From Actinoplanes sp. KI2 (GTDB taxonomy: Bacteria; Actinomycetota; Actinomycetes; Mycobacteriales; Micromonosporaceae), in NCBI RefSeq assembly GCF_025630775.1, contig NZ_JAOSZE010000008.1, positions 62,001 to 126,000 on the forward strand: a DNA stretch of 64,000 nt, read 5' to 3'. Positions 11,497-20,893 of this stretch are shown here, one piece after another; the stretch's first letter is position 1, and each line of letters opens with the position of its first letter. A model generated the notes under the pieces. The model had not been told where the DNA came from. It saw nothing but the letters and a program-made list of their open reading frames with translations, and did not search any database. The position numbers and the translations under genes are program-made.

Positions 11497-12825
11497 GTGA
11501 CCACCTCATACCCTGCCGAGGGCCTCCCGTACCCGGAGGACGCCCCGGTCTCTCAGGCCCTGTTCGACCGCGCCTCGGCCATCGTGCCCGGCGGGGTCAA
11601 TTCACCCGTGCGTGCGTTCCGAGCGGTCGGCGGCACGCCCCGATTCATGTCGCAGGGCAACGGTCCGTGGCTCACCGACGCGGACGGCCGGCGCTACGTC
11701 GACCTGGTCTGCTCGTGGGGACCGCTGATCCACGGTCACGCGCACCCGGAGATCGTCGCCGCGGTGCAGGCGGCGGCCGCCCTCGGCACCAGCTTCGGCA
11801 CCCCAACGGCCGGCGAGGTCGACCTGGCCGAGGAGATCGTCCGGCGGACCGCGGTGGACGAGGTCCGCCTGGTCAACTCGGGCACCGAGGCCACGATGAC
11901 GGCGATCCGGCTGGCCCGTGGATTCACCGGCCGGTCGAAGGTCGTCAAGTTCGCCGGCTGCTACCACGGGCACGTGGACGCGCTGCTCGCCGCGGCCGGC
12001 TCGGGCGTGGCCACCCTCGGCCTGCCCGACTCGCCCGGCGTGACCGGCGCCGCGACCGCCGAGACGATCGTGCTGCCGTACAACGACGCCGCCGCGGTCG
12101 AGGCCGCGTTCGCGGCGGAGGGCGACGAGATCGCCGCGGTCATCACCGAGGCGGCGGCCGGAAACATGGGCGTGGTCGCCCCCCGCGACGGCTTCAACCA
12201 GCGGCTGGCCGAGATCGCCCACCGGCACGGCGCGCTGCTGATCGTCGACGAGGTGATGACCGGCTTCCGGGTCTCGGCCGGGGGCTGGGCCGGGCTCGAG
12301 CCGGTCGACGCCGACCTGTTCACGTTCGGCAAGGTGATGGGCGGGGGACTGCCCGCGGCCGCGTTCGGCGGGCGGCGCGAGATCATGTCGCGGCTCGCCC
12401 CGGCCGGCCCGGTCTACCAGGCCGGCACGCTCTCCGGTAACCCGCTGGCCTGCGCGGCCGGGCTCGCCTCGCTGCGGCTCGCCGACGACGCGGTCTACAA
12501 GCGGCTCGACGAGCTCTCCGCCACCGTCGGCGCGCTGGCCTCCGAGGCGCTGACCGCGGCCGGGGTGGCGCACCGCCTCTCGTACGCCGGAAACATGTTC
12601 TCGATCTTTTTCACCGAGACCGACGTGGTCGACTACGACACCGCGAAGACGCAGAACGCCGCCCAGTTCAAGGCCTTCTTCCACACCATGCTCAGCCGCG
12701 GCGTCTACCTGCCGCCCAGCGCGTTCGAGTCGTGGTTCGTGTCGACGGCGCTGGACGACGCGGCGCTGGAGCAGATCGCCGCGGCGCTGCCGCACGCGGC
12801 CGGCGCGGCGGGGAGGGCCTCTTGA
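11497..12825 (+). CDS. hemL: Glutamate-1-semialdehyde 2,1-aminomutase
   Basis: 442 residues. Converts glutamate-1-semialdehyde to 5-aminolevulinate, the C5-route precursor of heme and cobalamin. Family motifs are complete: [11 protein letters not shown] near the N-terminus, [38 protein letters not shown] and the PLP-lysine motif [11 protein letters not shown] with Lys279. Start is GTG 11497 with GGGAG five bases upstream rather than the earlier ATG 11455. The stop overlaps the next gene's TTG start. It heads the same gene order as Mycobacterium tuberculosis Rv0524-Rv0529, ending with cytochrome c assembly genes that consume heme. Confidence 0.96.
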   Translation: MTTSYPAEGLPYPEDAPVSQALFDRASAIVPGGVNSPVRAFRAVGGTPRFMSQGNGPWLTDADGRRYVDLVCSWGPLIHGHAHPEIVAAVQAAAALGTSFGTPTAGEVDLAEEIVRRTAVDEVRLVNSGTEATMTAIRLARGFTGRSKVVKFAGCYHGHVDALLAAAGSGVATLGLPDSPGVTGAATAETIVLPYNDAAAVEAAFAAEGDEIAAVITEAAAGNMGVVAPRDGFNQRLAEIAHRHGALLIVDEVMTGFRVSAGGWAGLEPVDADLFTFGKVMGGGLPAAAFGGRREIMSRLAPAGPVYQAGTLSGNPLACAAGLASLRLADDAVYKRLDELSATVGALASEALTAAGVAHRLSYAGNMFSIFFTETDVVDYDTAKTQNAAQFKAFFHTMLSRGVYLPPSAFESWFVSTALDDAALEQIAAALPHAAGAAGRAS

Positions 12826-13478
12826 GCAACCTGACCAGGACCACGGTGCACGTGCTGCGGCACGGCGAGGTCTTCAACCCCAACAAGATCCTGTACGGGC
12901 GGCTGCCCGACTTCCACCTGTCCGAGCTGGGCGTCCAGATGGCGAAGGCGGCCGCCGAGGCGCTGGCCGCGCGGGACATCACGTACGTGGTGGCCAGTCC
13001 GCTCGACCGCGCGCAGGAGACGGCCGCCCCGATCGCCGCCGCGTTCAAGCTGGAGGTCGCCGCCGACATCCGGCTGATCGAGAGCGCGAACTACTTCGAG
13101 GGCAAGCGGGTCTCGGTCGGCGACGGCGCGCTCAGCAACCCCCGGCACTGGTGGGTGCTGCGCGACCCGATCACCCCGTCCTGGGGCGAGCCGTACCTGC
13201 AGATCGCGCAGCGGATGTTCGCCGCCGTCCAGGCCGCCCGGGTCGCCGCCGAGGGCCACGAGGCCGTCTGCGTCTCGCACCAGCTGCCGATCTGGACGCT
13301 GCGCCGGTACGTGGAGAAGAAGCGGCTGTGGCACGACCCGCGCCGCCGCGAGTGCGGCCTGGCCAGCCTCACCTCGTTCCGCTTCGAGGGCTCGAAGGTC
13401 GTCGGCATCGACTACTCCGAGCCGGCCGCCCACCTGGTCGCCCTCTCCGCCTCCGCCAAGACCGCCAAGGGAGCCTGA
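12822..13478 (+). CDS. Histidine phosphatase family protein
   Basis: 218 residues of the phosphoglycerate-mutase-like superfamily. The phospho-His motif is LRHGEVFNP; the second catalytic His sits in VSHQLPIW, and [10 protein letters not shown] supplies the phosphate-pocket arginine. TTG 12822 is taken as start because it follows GGGGAGGG and overlaps the hemL stop by four bases. Its counterpart Rv0525 occupies the same place between hemL and the thioredoxin-like gene in mycobacteria; its substrate is not known. Translation coupling suggests a link to heme or cytochrome c supply. Confidence 0.88.
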   Translation: MSNLTRTTVHVLRHGEVFNPNKILYGRLPDFHLSELGVQMAKAAAEALAARDITYVVASPLDRAQETAAPIAAAFKLEVAADIRLIESANYFEGKRVSVGDGALSNPRHWWVLRDPITPSWGEPYLQIAQRMFAAVQAARVAAEGHEAVCVSHQLPIWTLRRYVEKKRLWHDPRRRECGLASLTSFRFEGSKVVGIDYSEPAAHLVALSASAKTAKGA

Positions 13479-13480
13479 CC

Positions 13481-14035
13481 ATGCGCCGCATCGCCGGAGT
13501 CCTGGCCGTCGCCGCCGCGGCGGCGGTCGTCCTGACCGGCTGCGGCGGGGAGAACTGGGCCAAGAAGTGCACCACCACCGGCAGCGTGGTGGAGTGCGCG
13601 CCGGACCAGCGTCCGCAGATCAAGGACGTGACCGGCGAGCTGCTCGACGGCGGCAGCTACGACGTCAGCCAGGACCGCGGCAAGGTCGTGGTGGTCAACT
13701 TCTGGGGCTCGTGGTGCTCGCCGTGCCGGGCCGAGGCGGACGACCTCGAGCAGACCTACCAGGCCACCAAGGCCGAGGGGGTCAGTTTCGTCGGGGTCAA
13801 CTCGCGCGACGACCGGGACTCGGCGAAGGCGTTCGAGCGCGGCCGGGTCACGTACCCGAGCATCTATGACTTCGAGGGCAAGGTGGCGTTGAAGTTCGAC
13901 GTCACCCAGACCAGCACCCCGCAGACGCTGATCCTCGACCGGCAGGGCCGGATCGCGGTGGCGCTGCGGTCGGCCACCACGCACAGCCAGCTGCAACCGT
14001 TGGTGGAGAAGATCGCCGCCGAGGGTAGCGGCTGA
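13481..14035 (+). CDS. resA: ResA-like thiol-disulfide lipoprotein
   Basis: 184 residues. A lipoprotein signal ends in the lipobox LTGC (about residues 17-20), so the protein is anchored outside the membrane. The thioredoxin fold carries the redox pair WGSWCSPCRAE and a cis-Pro in TSTPQTLILD. ResA-type proteins reduce the heme-binding cysteines of apocytochrome c before heme attachment. Start ATG 13481 follows GGGAG with seven bases of spacing, two bases after the phosphatase stop. The stop overlaps the ccdA start. Confidence 0.92.
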   Translation: MRRIAGVLAVAAAAAVVLTGCGGENWAKKCTTTGSVVECAPDQRPQIKDVTGELLDGGSYDVSQDRGKVVVVNFWGSWCSPCRAEADDLEQTYQATKAEGVSFVGVNSRDDRDSAKAFERGRVTYPSIYDFEGKVALKFDVTQTSTPQTLILDRQGRIAVALRSATTHSQLQPLVEKIAAEGSG

Positions 14036-14805
14036 TGGGTGACCACTTCGCCTCGATCGCCGGCACCGGCCCGCTGCTGCTGGCCGTCGTCGTCGCGGCG
14101 CTCGCGGGCCTGGTCAGCATCCTCTCGCCGTGCGTGCTTCCGCTGGTGCCGGGCTATCTCTCGTACGTGACCGGGCTGGCCGGCTCCGACCTGGACGCCG
14201 CCGAGGGCACGGTGAAGACCCGGGTCCACGGCCGGGTGCTGGCCGGCACCAGCCTGTTCGTGCTCGGCTTCTCGGTCGTCTTCACGCTCCTGCTGACCCT
14301 GGTCGCCAACATCGGTTTCGCCCTCAAAGCACACCAGGACATGCTCGACGTGATCCTGGGCGTCCTGGTGATCCTGCTCGGCCTCGGCTACCTCGGCTGG
14401 ATCCCGGGCCTGCAGCGAGAGGCGCGGATCAGCAAGCTGCCGATGGCGGGGCTGGTCGGCGCGCCGGTCTTCGGGGCGATCTTCGCGCTGTCCTGGCTGC
14501 CCTGCACGGGCCCCACGCTGGCCATGGTCGCGTCGCTGGCGACGACCAGCGGACAGACCGACCGGGCGGTGACCCTCGCTCTCGCGTACAGCCTGGGGTT
14601 GGGTATTCCGTTCGTGCTCTTCGGTCTGTTCTTCCGCCGGATGCTCGGGGTCTTCCGGGCGGTCCGGCGCAACAGCCGGTGGGTGACCCGGGTCGGCGGG
14701 GTGCTGCTGATCCTGGTCGGGGTCGCGCTGGTCACCGGCGGCTGGAACCACTTCCTGGTCTGGCTGCTGACCACCTTCAACTTCGGTGGGGGGACCCTGC
14801 TGTGA
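14035..14805 (+). CDS. ccdA: Cytochrome c biogenesis membrane protein CcdA
   Basis: 256 residues, six predicted membrane segments. The two conserved cysteines lie in LSPCVLPLVPGYLSY (first helix) and LSWLPCTGPTLAM (fourth). CcdA carries electrons from cytoplasmic thioredoxin across the membrane to the ResA-like protein encoded just upstream. The start ATG shares one base with the resA stop and the end overlaps resB by GTGA, so the genes are translationally coupled. It is notable that a thioredoxin gene at 10.2-10.6 kb is broken, though others surely exist elsewhere. Confidence 0.95.
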   Translation: MGDHFASIAGTGPLLLAVVVAALAGLVSILSPCVLPLVPGYLSYVTGLAGSDLDAAEGTVKTRVHGRVLAGTSLFVLGFSVVFTLLLTLVANIGFALKAHQDMLDVILGVLVILLGLGYLGWIPGLQREARISKLPMAGLVGAPVFGAIFALSWLPCTGPTLAMVASLATTSGQTDRAVTLALAYSLGLGIPFVLFGLFFRRMLGVFRAVRRNSRWVTRVGGVLLILVGVALVTGGWNHFLVWLLTTFNFGGGTLL

Positions 14806-16406
14806 CCGTGGTCGAGGAACGTCCGGCGCCGTCGGCCGCACCGCCGCCGCGACCGGCCCATCGGCTGTGGGCGCTGCTGCGCAACTCGTGGCGGCAGCTG
14901 ACCAGCATGCGTACGGCATTGGTGCTGTTGTTCCTGCTGGCCGTTGCCGCGATCCCGGGCTCGATCTTCCCGCAGCGCGCGGTCGACGCGCAGAAGGTCA
15001 CCCAGTACTACCAGGCCCACCCCGCGCTGGCGCCGTGGCTCGAACGACTCGGCGGCTTCGAGGTCTACGGCTCGCCCTGGTTCGCCTCGATCTACCTGCT
15101 GCTGTTCGTCTCGTTGATCGGGTGTGTGCTGCCCCGGCTGCGTGATCACGCGAGGGCCCTGCGTCAGGCGCCGCCGGATGCGCCCCGGCGCCTCGATCGG
15201 CTGCCGGAAAATTCCGACCTCGCGGTAAAAGCCGCTCCAAAAGACGCGGCGCAGGACGTCGCGCGGCTTCTGCGCCGTCGCCGCTTCCGGACAAAAGTGC
15301 GCGAGCAGGAAGACGGCGGCTGGACCGTCTCCGCCGAGAAGGGCTACCTCAAGGAGACCGGCAACCTGCTCTTCCACCTTTCGCTGCTGGCGGTGCTGAT
15401 CGGGGTGGGCTTCGGGCACTGGTACGGCTGGCACGGCGACCGCGTCCTGGTGGCCGGCGCCGACCAGGGCTTCTGCGACTCGCTCGCGCAGTACGACGAC
15501 TCCACGCTCGGCCCCCGGGTCGACGCCGCCGACCTGCCGGACTTCTGCCTCCGGCTGACCGACTTCCACGCCGCGTACCTGACCACCGGCCAGCCGAAGA
15601 ACTTCTCGGCCACGGTCGCGGTGACCGAGGGCGACGGGCCGGCCAGGAGCCGCACGTTCACGGTGAACGACCCGCTGCGCCTGCACGGGGCGAACGTGCA
15701 CCTGATCGGCCACGGCTACGCGGTCAGCCTGCGCTACACCGACCGGTACGGCGTCTCGCAGACCAAGGTCGTGCCGTTCCTGCCGGTCGACGGCATGTTC
15801 ACCAGCGAGGGCGTGGCCCAGTTCCCGGACGTGAACATCGACCCGAAGACCAACAAGCGGGACTCCACCCTGCAGGTCGGCTTCGAGGGCCGGTACCTGC
15901 CGACGGTCGGCAGCGACGGCGGCGCCACCTCGTCGTTCCCGGCCGAGAACGCGCCCGCGCTGTTCCTCACCGCGTACCGCGGCGACCTAGGGCTCGACGT
16001 CGGCACGCCCGGCTCGGTATACGCGCTCGACCAGGGCCAGATCGCCAGCGGCGACCTCAAGAACGTCAGCGGCGCCCGCCCGCACAAGCTCGCGATCGGC
16101 GACAGCTGGACCCTGGACGACGGCACCAGGCTGGAGTTCCTCGGCACCCGGCCGTACGCGACGCTGGCCATCCGCTACGACCCGACGCAGACGCTGGTGC
16201 TGGCCGGCGCGGCGCTCGGCCTGCTCGGGCTGATGCTCTCCCTGGGCGGGCACCGGCGCCGGGTGTGGTTCCGAGCCCTGCCCGCCTCGCCGGACGGCGA
16301 CGGCGGTACGTTGTTGACGGCCGGTGGCCTCCCGCGCACCGACTATCCCGGTTTCGCCGACGAGTTCGCGCAGTTGGTGAAGGCCGCCGAGGAAGGGACA
16401 CCCTGA
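14802..16406 (+). CDS. resB: Cytochrome c biogenesis protein ResB
   Basis: 534 residues. Membrane segments flank a large extracytoplasmic domain: LVLLFLLAVAAIPGSIFPQ and IYLLLFVSLIGCVLP near the N-terminus, NLLFHLSLLAVLIGVGFGHW at about 190, and a final helix LVLAGAALGLLGLMLSL. The extracellular part contains the NPLRLHGANVHLIGHGYA-type beta region expected of ResB. With CcsA it forms the heme export and ligation complex of system II. GTG start 14802 overlaps the ccdA stop; the end overlaps ccsA by one base. The cytoplasmic loop near 15200-15300 is locally less GC-rich. Confidence 0.94.
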   Translation: MTVVEERPAPSAAPPPRPAHRLWALLRNSWRQLTSMRTALVLLFLLAVAAIPGSIFPQRAVDAQKVTQYYQAHPALAPWLERLGGFEVYGSPWFASIYLLLFVSLIGCVLPRLRDHARALRQAPPDAPRRLDRLPENSDLAVKAAPKDAAQDVARLLRRRRFRTKVREQEDGGWTVSAEKGYLKETGNLLFHLSLLAVLIGVGFGHWYGWHGDRVLVAGADQGFCDSLAQYDDSTLGPRVDAADLPDFCLRLTDFHAAYLTTGQPKNFSATVAVTEGDGPARSRTFTVNDPLRLHGANVHLIGHGYAVSLRYTDRYGVSQTKVVPFLPVDGMFTSEGVAQFPDVNIDPKTNKRDSTLQVGFEGRYLPTVGSDGGATSSFPAENAPALFLTAYRGDLGLDVGTPGSVYALDQGQIASGDLKNVSGARPHKLAIGDSWTLDDGTRLEFLGTRPYATLAIRYDPTQTLVLAGAALGLLGLMLSLGGHRRRVWFRALPASPDGDGGTLLTAGGLPRTDYPGFADEFAQLVKAAEEGTP

Positions 16407-17383
16407 TGGCGGAGTTGTCGAATCAGCTGATGGCGGTCGCGGTCCTGACCTACCTGGCCGCGATGGTCTGCTACGCGGCCGAGTACGCCTTCGGGTCCTC
16501 CAGCCGGGTCGGCCGGGCGGCCGTGCGTCCCGCCCGCGAGCTGGTCGGAGCGGGTGCGCCGGTCTCCGATGTCCCCGACGACCAGCCGGTCGCCGAGGCT
16601 GCGAAACCGGGCAAATCGGGCGAGATCGTGGGGCGGATCGCGGTCGGCCTCAACATCGTGGCGCTGCTGCTGCACCTGGGCGCGCTGATCACCCGAGGCA
16701 TCGCGGCCGACCGCATGCCCTGGGGCAACATGTACGAGTACATCCTCTCCGCGACCTTCGTCGGGTCGGCGGTCTGGGTGGTCGTGCTGCTGCGGCGCCC
16801 CGCCATCCGGCACATCGGCCTGTTCGTGACGCTCGCGCTGGTGCTGCTCCTCGGCGCGGACGGCATGATCGCGTACACCCCGGTGGGTCCGCTGGTGCCG
16901 GCCCTGCACTCGTACTGGTTCGTCATCCACGTCTCGACGATCATCCTGGCCACCGGCATCTTCCTGATCGGCGCGGTGCCGGCCACGATGTTCCTGATCC
17001 GCGACGGCTACGACAGGGGCAAGCGCCGCTTCCCGTACTCGCTCGGCCGCAACATCCCCGACGCGGCCGTCCTCGAGCGGCTCACCTTCCGGCTGCACGC
17101 CTTCGCGTTCCCGCTGTTCACCTTCGGCGCGCTGATCGCCGGGCCGATCTGGGCCGAGGCGTCCTGGGGACGCTACTGGGGCTGGGACCCCAAGGAGGTC
17201 TGGGCGTTCATCTCCTGGATCGTCTACGCGGGCTACCTGCACGCCCGGGCCACGCCGAGCGTCAAGCGGACGGTCGCCACGTGGATCGCGCTGCTGGGTT
17301 TCGCGACGATGCTGATGAACCTCTTCGGCGTCAATCTGTTCTTCGGCGGCTTCCACTCCTACGCCAACGCCGGCGGGATGTAG
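16406..17383 (+). CDS. ccsA: Cytochrome c heme-ligation protein CcsA/CcsB type
   Basis: 325 residues, multi-spanning. The tryptophan-rich heme-presenting WWD signature is clear in WGRYWGWDPKEVWAF, followed by a conserved Tyr/His region (GYLHARA); other histidine candidates lie in SYWFVIHVS and in RLHAFAFPL. With ResB it moves heme out and attaches it to CXXCH cysteines. A low-complexity cytoplasmic loop (about 40-75) separates the first two helices. The ATG overlaps the resB stop by one base and follows GGAAGGG. It is the last gene of the hemL-ccs series; the next gene faces it. Confidence 0.95.
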   Translation: MAELSNQLMAVAVLTYLAAMVCYAAEYAFGSSSRVGRAAVRPARELVGAGAPVSDVPDDQPVAEAAKPGKSGEIVGRIAVGLNIVALLLHLGALITRGIAADRMPWGNMYEYILSATFVGSAVWVVVLLRRPAIRHIGLFVTLALVLLLGADGMIAYTPVGPLVPALHSYWFVIHVSTIILATGIFLIGAVPATMFLIRDGYDRGKRRFPYSLGRNIPDAAVLERLTFRLHAFAFPLFTFGALIAGPIWAEASWGRYWGWDPKEVWAFISWIVYAGYLHARATPSVKRTVATWIALLGFATMLMNLFGVNLFFGGFHSYANAGGM

Positions 17384-17390
17384 CTCCCGG

Positions 17391-18299
17391 TCAAGGGCTT
17401 GGGGCGAGCGGGGTGATCGCCGGGTCGGGGTCGCAGTCGCCGGCCGTCCACGTGTCGTAGCGGTTCACCCAGTTCAGGCAGAAGCCGCCGGTGCGCTGCG
17501 CCTGCCCCGGCCCGTACCCGGTCAGCGTCGGCACGTCGTCCCGCCAGTAGCGGGACGCGCTTCCGTCCGGCGGGCGCAACTGGACGTTGTCCACGGTCAC
17601 CGATGGCACCTCGATCCGGGCCGGGCGGCCGTCGGCGACGTGCACCTCGACATACTGCTCGACGTACGCGCTCTGGCCGATCGGCAGGCGCTGCGCGGTC
17701 AGCAGGTTCCACCGGTTGTTCCACCACAGCCACGCGCCCCACACCCCGTTCGCGTCGCTGTGCAGGTCGACCCAGACCCGGTCGCCCGGCTTCAGCGCGT
17801 ACTGGTCGTAGAACTGCCAGGTGCGCGTGTTGGTGTTGAAGGTGTAGATGTGCTGCCGCAGCGGCCCGGCCCAGCCGGTCTGCGCCCAGCCCGCCTCCAG
17901 CCAGGCGATGTTGCCGGCGCCCATGTCCCGCTTGACCATGAACCGCGCGGCCACGAAGTCGTAGCTCCCGGGCCGGATCGAACCGTCCACCACGGAGATT
18001 CGCCCGGAGACGCCGCTCCACGCGCCGGCCGAGTTGGCGCCCAGGTGGTGATAGCCGGTCGGGGTGAAGCCGGTCTCCTCGGGCCGGGTCAGCCGGACGG
18101 CCGACTCGACGATCCGCCCCGCCGCGCGGCACGCGCCGGGGGAGTCTCGCCCGGCCGGCGTGCTGGGCGGGCGGGTCGAGGCCGGCCCGGGCGGGCAAGC
18201 GGGCAGTCCGCGGGCCGCCGACACGGCCGGGGCCCCCAGGGCCAGCAGCGCGGTGACCGCACCGAACGCACACCATCGCGCGATGTTCCGAACGTTCAC
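17391..18299 (-). CDS. Secreted protein of unknown function, tryptophan-rich
   Basis: 302 residues. A Sec signal (CAFGAVTALLALGAPAVSA) is followed by a proline-rich linker and a domain unusually rich in Trp, Tyr and Gly (WLEAGWAQTGW, TRTWQFYDQYALKPGDRVWVDL, VWGAWLWWNNRW). The alternating pattern suggests a beta-sandwich, perhaps carbohydrate- or surface-binding; I do not recognise a named family. Two late cysteines (GGFCLNW and AGDCDPD) could pair. Start GTG 18299 has GAGG six bases upstream; a GTG two codons earlier is possible. It converges on ccsA with seven bases between the stops. Confidence 0.72.
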   Translation of the reverse strand: MNVRNIARWCAFGAVTALLALGAPAVSAARGLPACPPGPASTRPPSTPAGRDSPGACRAAGRIVESAVRLTRPEETGFTPTGYHHLGANSAGAWSGVSGRISVVDGSIRPGSYDFVAARFMVKRDMGAGNIAWLEAGWAQTGWAGPLRQHIYTFNTNTRTWQFYDQYALKPGDRVWVDLHSDANGVWGAWLWWNNRWNLLTAQRLPIGQSAYVEQYVEVHVADGRPARIEVPSVTVDNVQLRPPDGSASRYWRDDVPTLTGYGPGQAQRTGGFCLNWVNRYDTWTAGDCDPDPAITPLAPSP

Positions 18300-18421
18300 T
18301 GTCACCTCGCCGCGTCCGAGCCGATGGGAACAATTGCCCAGTTCAACGCGAACCGGACATCCCGAGTGACGATGATCGCCCCGGTGCGGATCTGTCGCCG
18401 GGGTGGTGAACACTGGGTTGC

Positions 18422-19882
18422 ATGGCGCCTCGTGGGTTTCCGTATGACGATCTGCAGAGCTTCCTGTCGGCTCTCGAGGGCGCCGGTGAACTGCACCGGG
18501 TCACCGTCCCGGTGGATCCGACGCTGGAGATCAGCGAGGTGGTCACGCGCACCGTCCGGGCCGGCGGGCCGGCCCTGCTCTTCGAACGCCCGACCCGCGG
18601 CGAGATGCCGGTGGCGATCAACCTGTTCGCCACCGAGAAGCGGATGGCCATGGCCCTCGGCGTCGACTCGCTCGACGAGGTCGGCGACCGGATCGGCGCG
18701 CTGATCAAACCGGAGCTCCCGGTCGGCTGGTCCGGCATCCGCGAGGGCATCGGCAAGGCGCTGCAGCTCAAGTCGCTCCCGCCGAAGAAGGTGAAGACCG
18801 CGCCCTGCCAAGAGGTGGTGCTCAAGGGCGACGAGGTCGACCTCGGCCTGCTTCCCGGCCTGCAGGTCTGGCCCGGCGACGGCGGCATCTTCCACAACTT
18901 CGGGCTGACCCACACCAAGCACCCCGAGACCGGCAAGCGCAACCTGGGCCTCTACCGCCTCCAGCAGCACTCGAGGAACACGCTGGGCATGCACTGGCAG
19001 ATCCACAAGGACTCGACGGCGCACCACGCCGTCGCCGAGCGCCGCGGCGAGCGTCTGCCGGTGGCCGTGGCGATCGGCTGCGACCCGGTGGTCTGCTACG
19101 CCGCGAGCGCCCCGCTGCCGTCCGACATCGACGAATACCTCTTCGCCGGGTTCCTGCGCGGCGAGCGGGTCGAGATGGTCGACTGCCTGTCCGTCCCGCT
19201 GCAGGTTCCGGCGCACGCCCAGGTGGTGCTCGAGGGCTATCTCGAGCCCGGCGAGCGGCAGCCCGAGGGCCCGTTCGGCGACCACACCGGCTTCTACACC
19301 CCGGTCGAACCGTTCCCGGTGCTGCACATCGAGACGATGACCATGCGAAAGAAGCCGATCTATCACTCGATCATCACGTCCAAGCCGCCGCAGGAGGACC
19401 ACGGCCTCGGCAAGGCGACCGAGCGCATCTTCCTGCCGCTGCTGCGCATGCTGATCCCGGACATCGTCGACTACGACATGCCGGCCGCCGGCGTCTTCCA
19501 CAACTGCGTGATCGTCTCGATCCGGAAGCGCTATCCGAAGCACGCACAGAAGATCATGAACGCGATCTGGGGCGCCCACCTGATGTCGCTGACCAAGCTG
19601 ATCGTGGTCGTCGACGAGGACTGCGACGTGCACGACTACGCCGAGGTCGCGTTCCGCGCGTTCGGCAACGTCGACTACGACCGCGACCTGCTGCTCGTCC
19701 AGGGTCCGGTCGATCACCTCGACCACGCGTCGTACCAGCAGTTCTGGGGCGGAAAGGCGGGCATCGACGCCACCCGTAAGCTGCCGTCCGAGGGCTACAC
19801 CCGAGGCTGGCCGGCAGAGATGCTCATGTCGAGCGAGGTGGTCGCGCTCGTGGACAAGCGCTGGAAGGAATACGGCATATGA
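18422..19882 (+). CDS. mqnL: Menaquinone biosynthesis decarboxylase, UbiD family
   Basis: 486 residues, full-length UbiD family. HWQIHKDSTAHH supplies the prenyl-FMN/metal-binding His and Glu region, and EGPFGDHTGFYTP is the classic UbiD motif with its catalytic Glu. In futalosine-pathway organisms this enzyme removes the carboxyl group of prenylated 1,4-dihydroxy-6-naphthoate. The cofactor prenyl-FMN would come from the UbiX-type gene at 22462. The end overlaps the prenyltransferase by ATGA. The upstream region has no strong ribosome site (GGGTTGC before ATG), so leaderless or weak initiation is possible. Confidence 0.92.
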   Translation: MAPRGFPYDDLQSFLSALEGAGELHRVTVPVDPTLEISEVVTRTVRAGGPALLFERPTRGEMPVAINLFATEKRMAMALGVDSLDEVGDRIGALIKPELPVGWSGIREGIGKALQLKSLPPKKVKTAPCQEVVLKGDEVDLGLLPGLQVWPGDGGIFHNFGLTHTKHPETGKRNLGLYRLQQHSRNTLGMHWQIHKDSTAHHAVAERRGERLPVAVAIGCDPVVCYAASAPLPSDIDEYLFAGFLRGERVEMVDCLSVPLQVPAHAQVVLEGYLEPGERQPEGPFGDHTGFYTPVEPFPVLHIETMTMRKKPIYHSIITSKPPQEDHGLGKATERIFLPLLRMLIPDIVDYDMPAAGVFHNCVIVSIRKRYPKHAQKIMNAIWGAHLMSLTKLIVVVDEDCDVHDYAEVAFRAFGNVDYDRDLLLVQGPVDHLDHASYQQFWGGKAGIDATRKLPSEGYTRGWPAEMLMSSEVVALVDKRWKEYGI

Positions 19883-20775
19883 CGGCGGTGGCCGCGGTAC
19901 CGGAGAAGCCGGGCAAGATCAAATCCTTCCTCCAGCTGGTCAAGATCGAGCACTCGATCTTCGCGCTGCCGTTCGCCTATCTCTCCGCGCTGGTTGCGCT
20001 CGACCGGCTGGACACCGGCGTCCACTGGCTCGACCTGCTGCTGATCACGATCGCGATGGTCGCGGGCCGCACCTTCGCGATGGCCGCCAACCGCATCCTC
20101 GACCGCAAGATCGATGCGCTCAACCCGCGTACCCAGAACCGGGAGCTGGTCACCGGTGCGGTCAGCCTGCGGACCGCCTGGTCCGGCGCGATCGTCTCGC
20201 TGGTCGTCATGGCGGTCGCGGCCGGACTGCTGAACCGGCTGTGCCTGGTGCTGTTCCCGCTGGCGGTCATCCCGCTGGTGATCTACCCGTACGCGAAGAG
20301 GTTCACGAACTACCCGCACTACGTCCTGGCGCTGGCCCAGGCGGTCGCCCCGGTCGGCGCCTGGCTGGGCATCACCGGCACGTTCGCGGGCTCGGGACCG
20401 GCGTGGCTGCTGGGCGTCGCGGTCGGGCTCTGGATCGGCGGGTTCGACATCATCTACGCCTGCCAGGACGTCGAGATCGACCGGCAGATCGGCGTGCACT
20501 CGACGCCGGCGCGCTGGGGCGTGCGCACCGCCCTGCACATCTCGACCGTCACGCATGTGGTGACCTTCGCGCTGTTCGTCTGGTTCGGCCAGGTGGTCGG
20601 GCTGTCCTGGCTGTGGTGGATCGGCCTGGCGCTGACCGCGGTGGCGTTCGCCTACCAGCACATCGTGGTCACCCCGAACGACCTGTCCAAGGTCAACCGT
20701 GCCTTCTTCACCGCGAACGGCTTCGTCGGCATCGCCCTGTTCCTGTTCGCCGTCCTCGACCTCGCGTTCCTCTGA
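19879..20775 (+). CDS. mqnP: Menaquinone biosynthesis prenyltransferase, UbiA family
   Basis: 298 residues, eight or so membrane helices. The first Asp-rich motif appears as NRILDRKIDALNPRTQNREL (consensus NxxxDxxxD) and the second as YACQDVEIDRQIGVHS. It attaches the polyprenyl chain to 1,4-dihydroxy-6-naphthoate at the membrane. ATG overlaps the mqnL stop, so both are made from one message. The next gene is a sigma factor preceded by a duplicated leader, not the flavin prenyltransferase, which here is 1.7 kb away. Confidence 0.92.
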   Translation: MTAVAAVPEKPGKIKSFLQLVKIEHSIFALPFAYLSALVALDRLDTGVHWLDLLLITIAMVAGRTFAMAANRILDRKIDALNPRTQNRELVTGAVSLRTAWSGAIVSLVVMAVAAGLLNRLCLVLFPLAVIPLVIYPYAKRFTNYPHYVLALAQAVAPVGAWLGITGTFAGSGPAWLLGVAVGLWIGGFDIIYACQDVEIDRQIGVHSTPARWGVRTALHISTVTHVVTFALFVWFGQVVGLSWLWWIGLALTAVAFAYQHIVVTPNDLSKVNRAFFTANGFVGIALFLFAVLDLAFL

Positions 20776-20779
20776 GGCC

Positions 20780-20893
20780 CGGGCGGTGGTAACCCCGCGG
20801 CCATCGTCGTCCGTCCAACTCGGGTGAGCGATAGATCGGGCGGTGGTAACCCCGCGGCCATCGTCGTCCGTCTAACTCGCGTGAGCGATAGAG
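20780..20893 (+). repeat. 57-bp tandem duplication of promoter and start codon
   Basis: Copy 1 is 20780-20836 and copy 2 is 20837-20893, head to tail, differing at three positions. Each holds GGTAAC, an 18-nt spacer, CGTC and, eight bases on, GTGAGCGATAGA. Because 57 is a multiple of three, the upper GTG (20824) also reads in frame into the sigma factor. Confidence 0.93.
20845..20872 (+). promoter_or_regulatory. Candidate ECF-type promoter of the sigma factor gene
   Basis: GGTAAC (20845-20850) and CGTC (20869-20872) with 18 nt between resemble ECF sigma promoters (AAC-type -35, CGTC-type -10). Transcription would begin about at GTG 20881, giving a leaderless message; no ribosome site precedes that GTG. 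A second copy of the elements lies 57 bp upstream (20788-20793, CGTC at 20812-20815). Confidence 0.4.
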
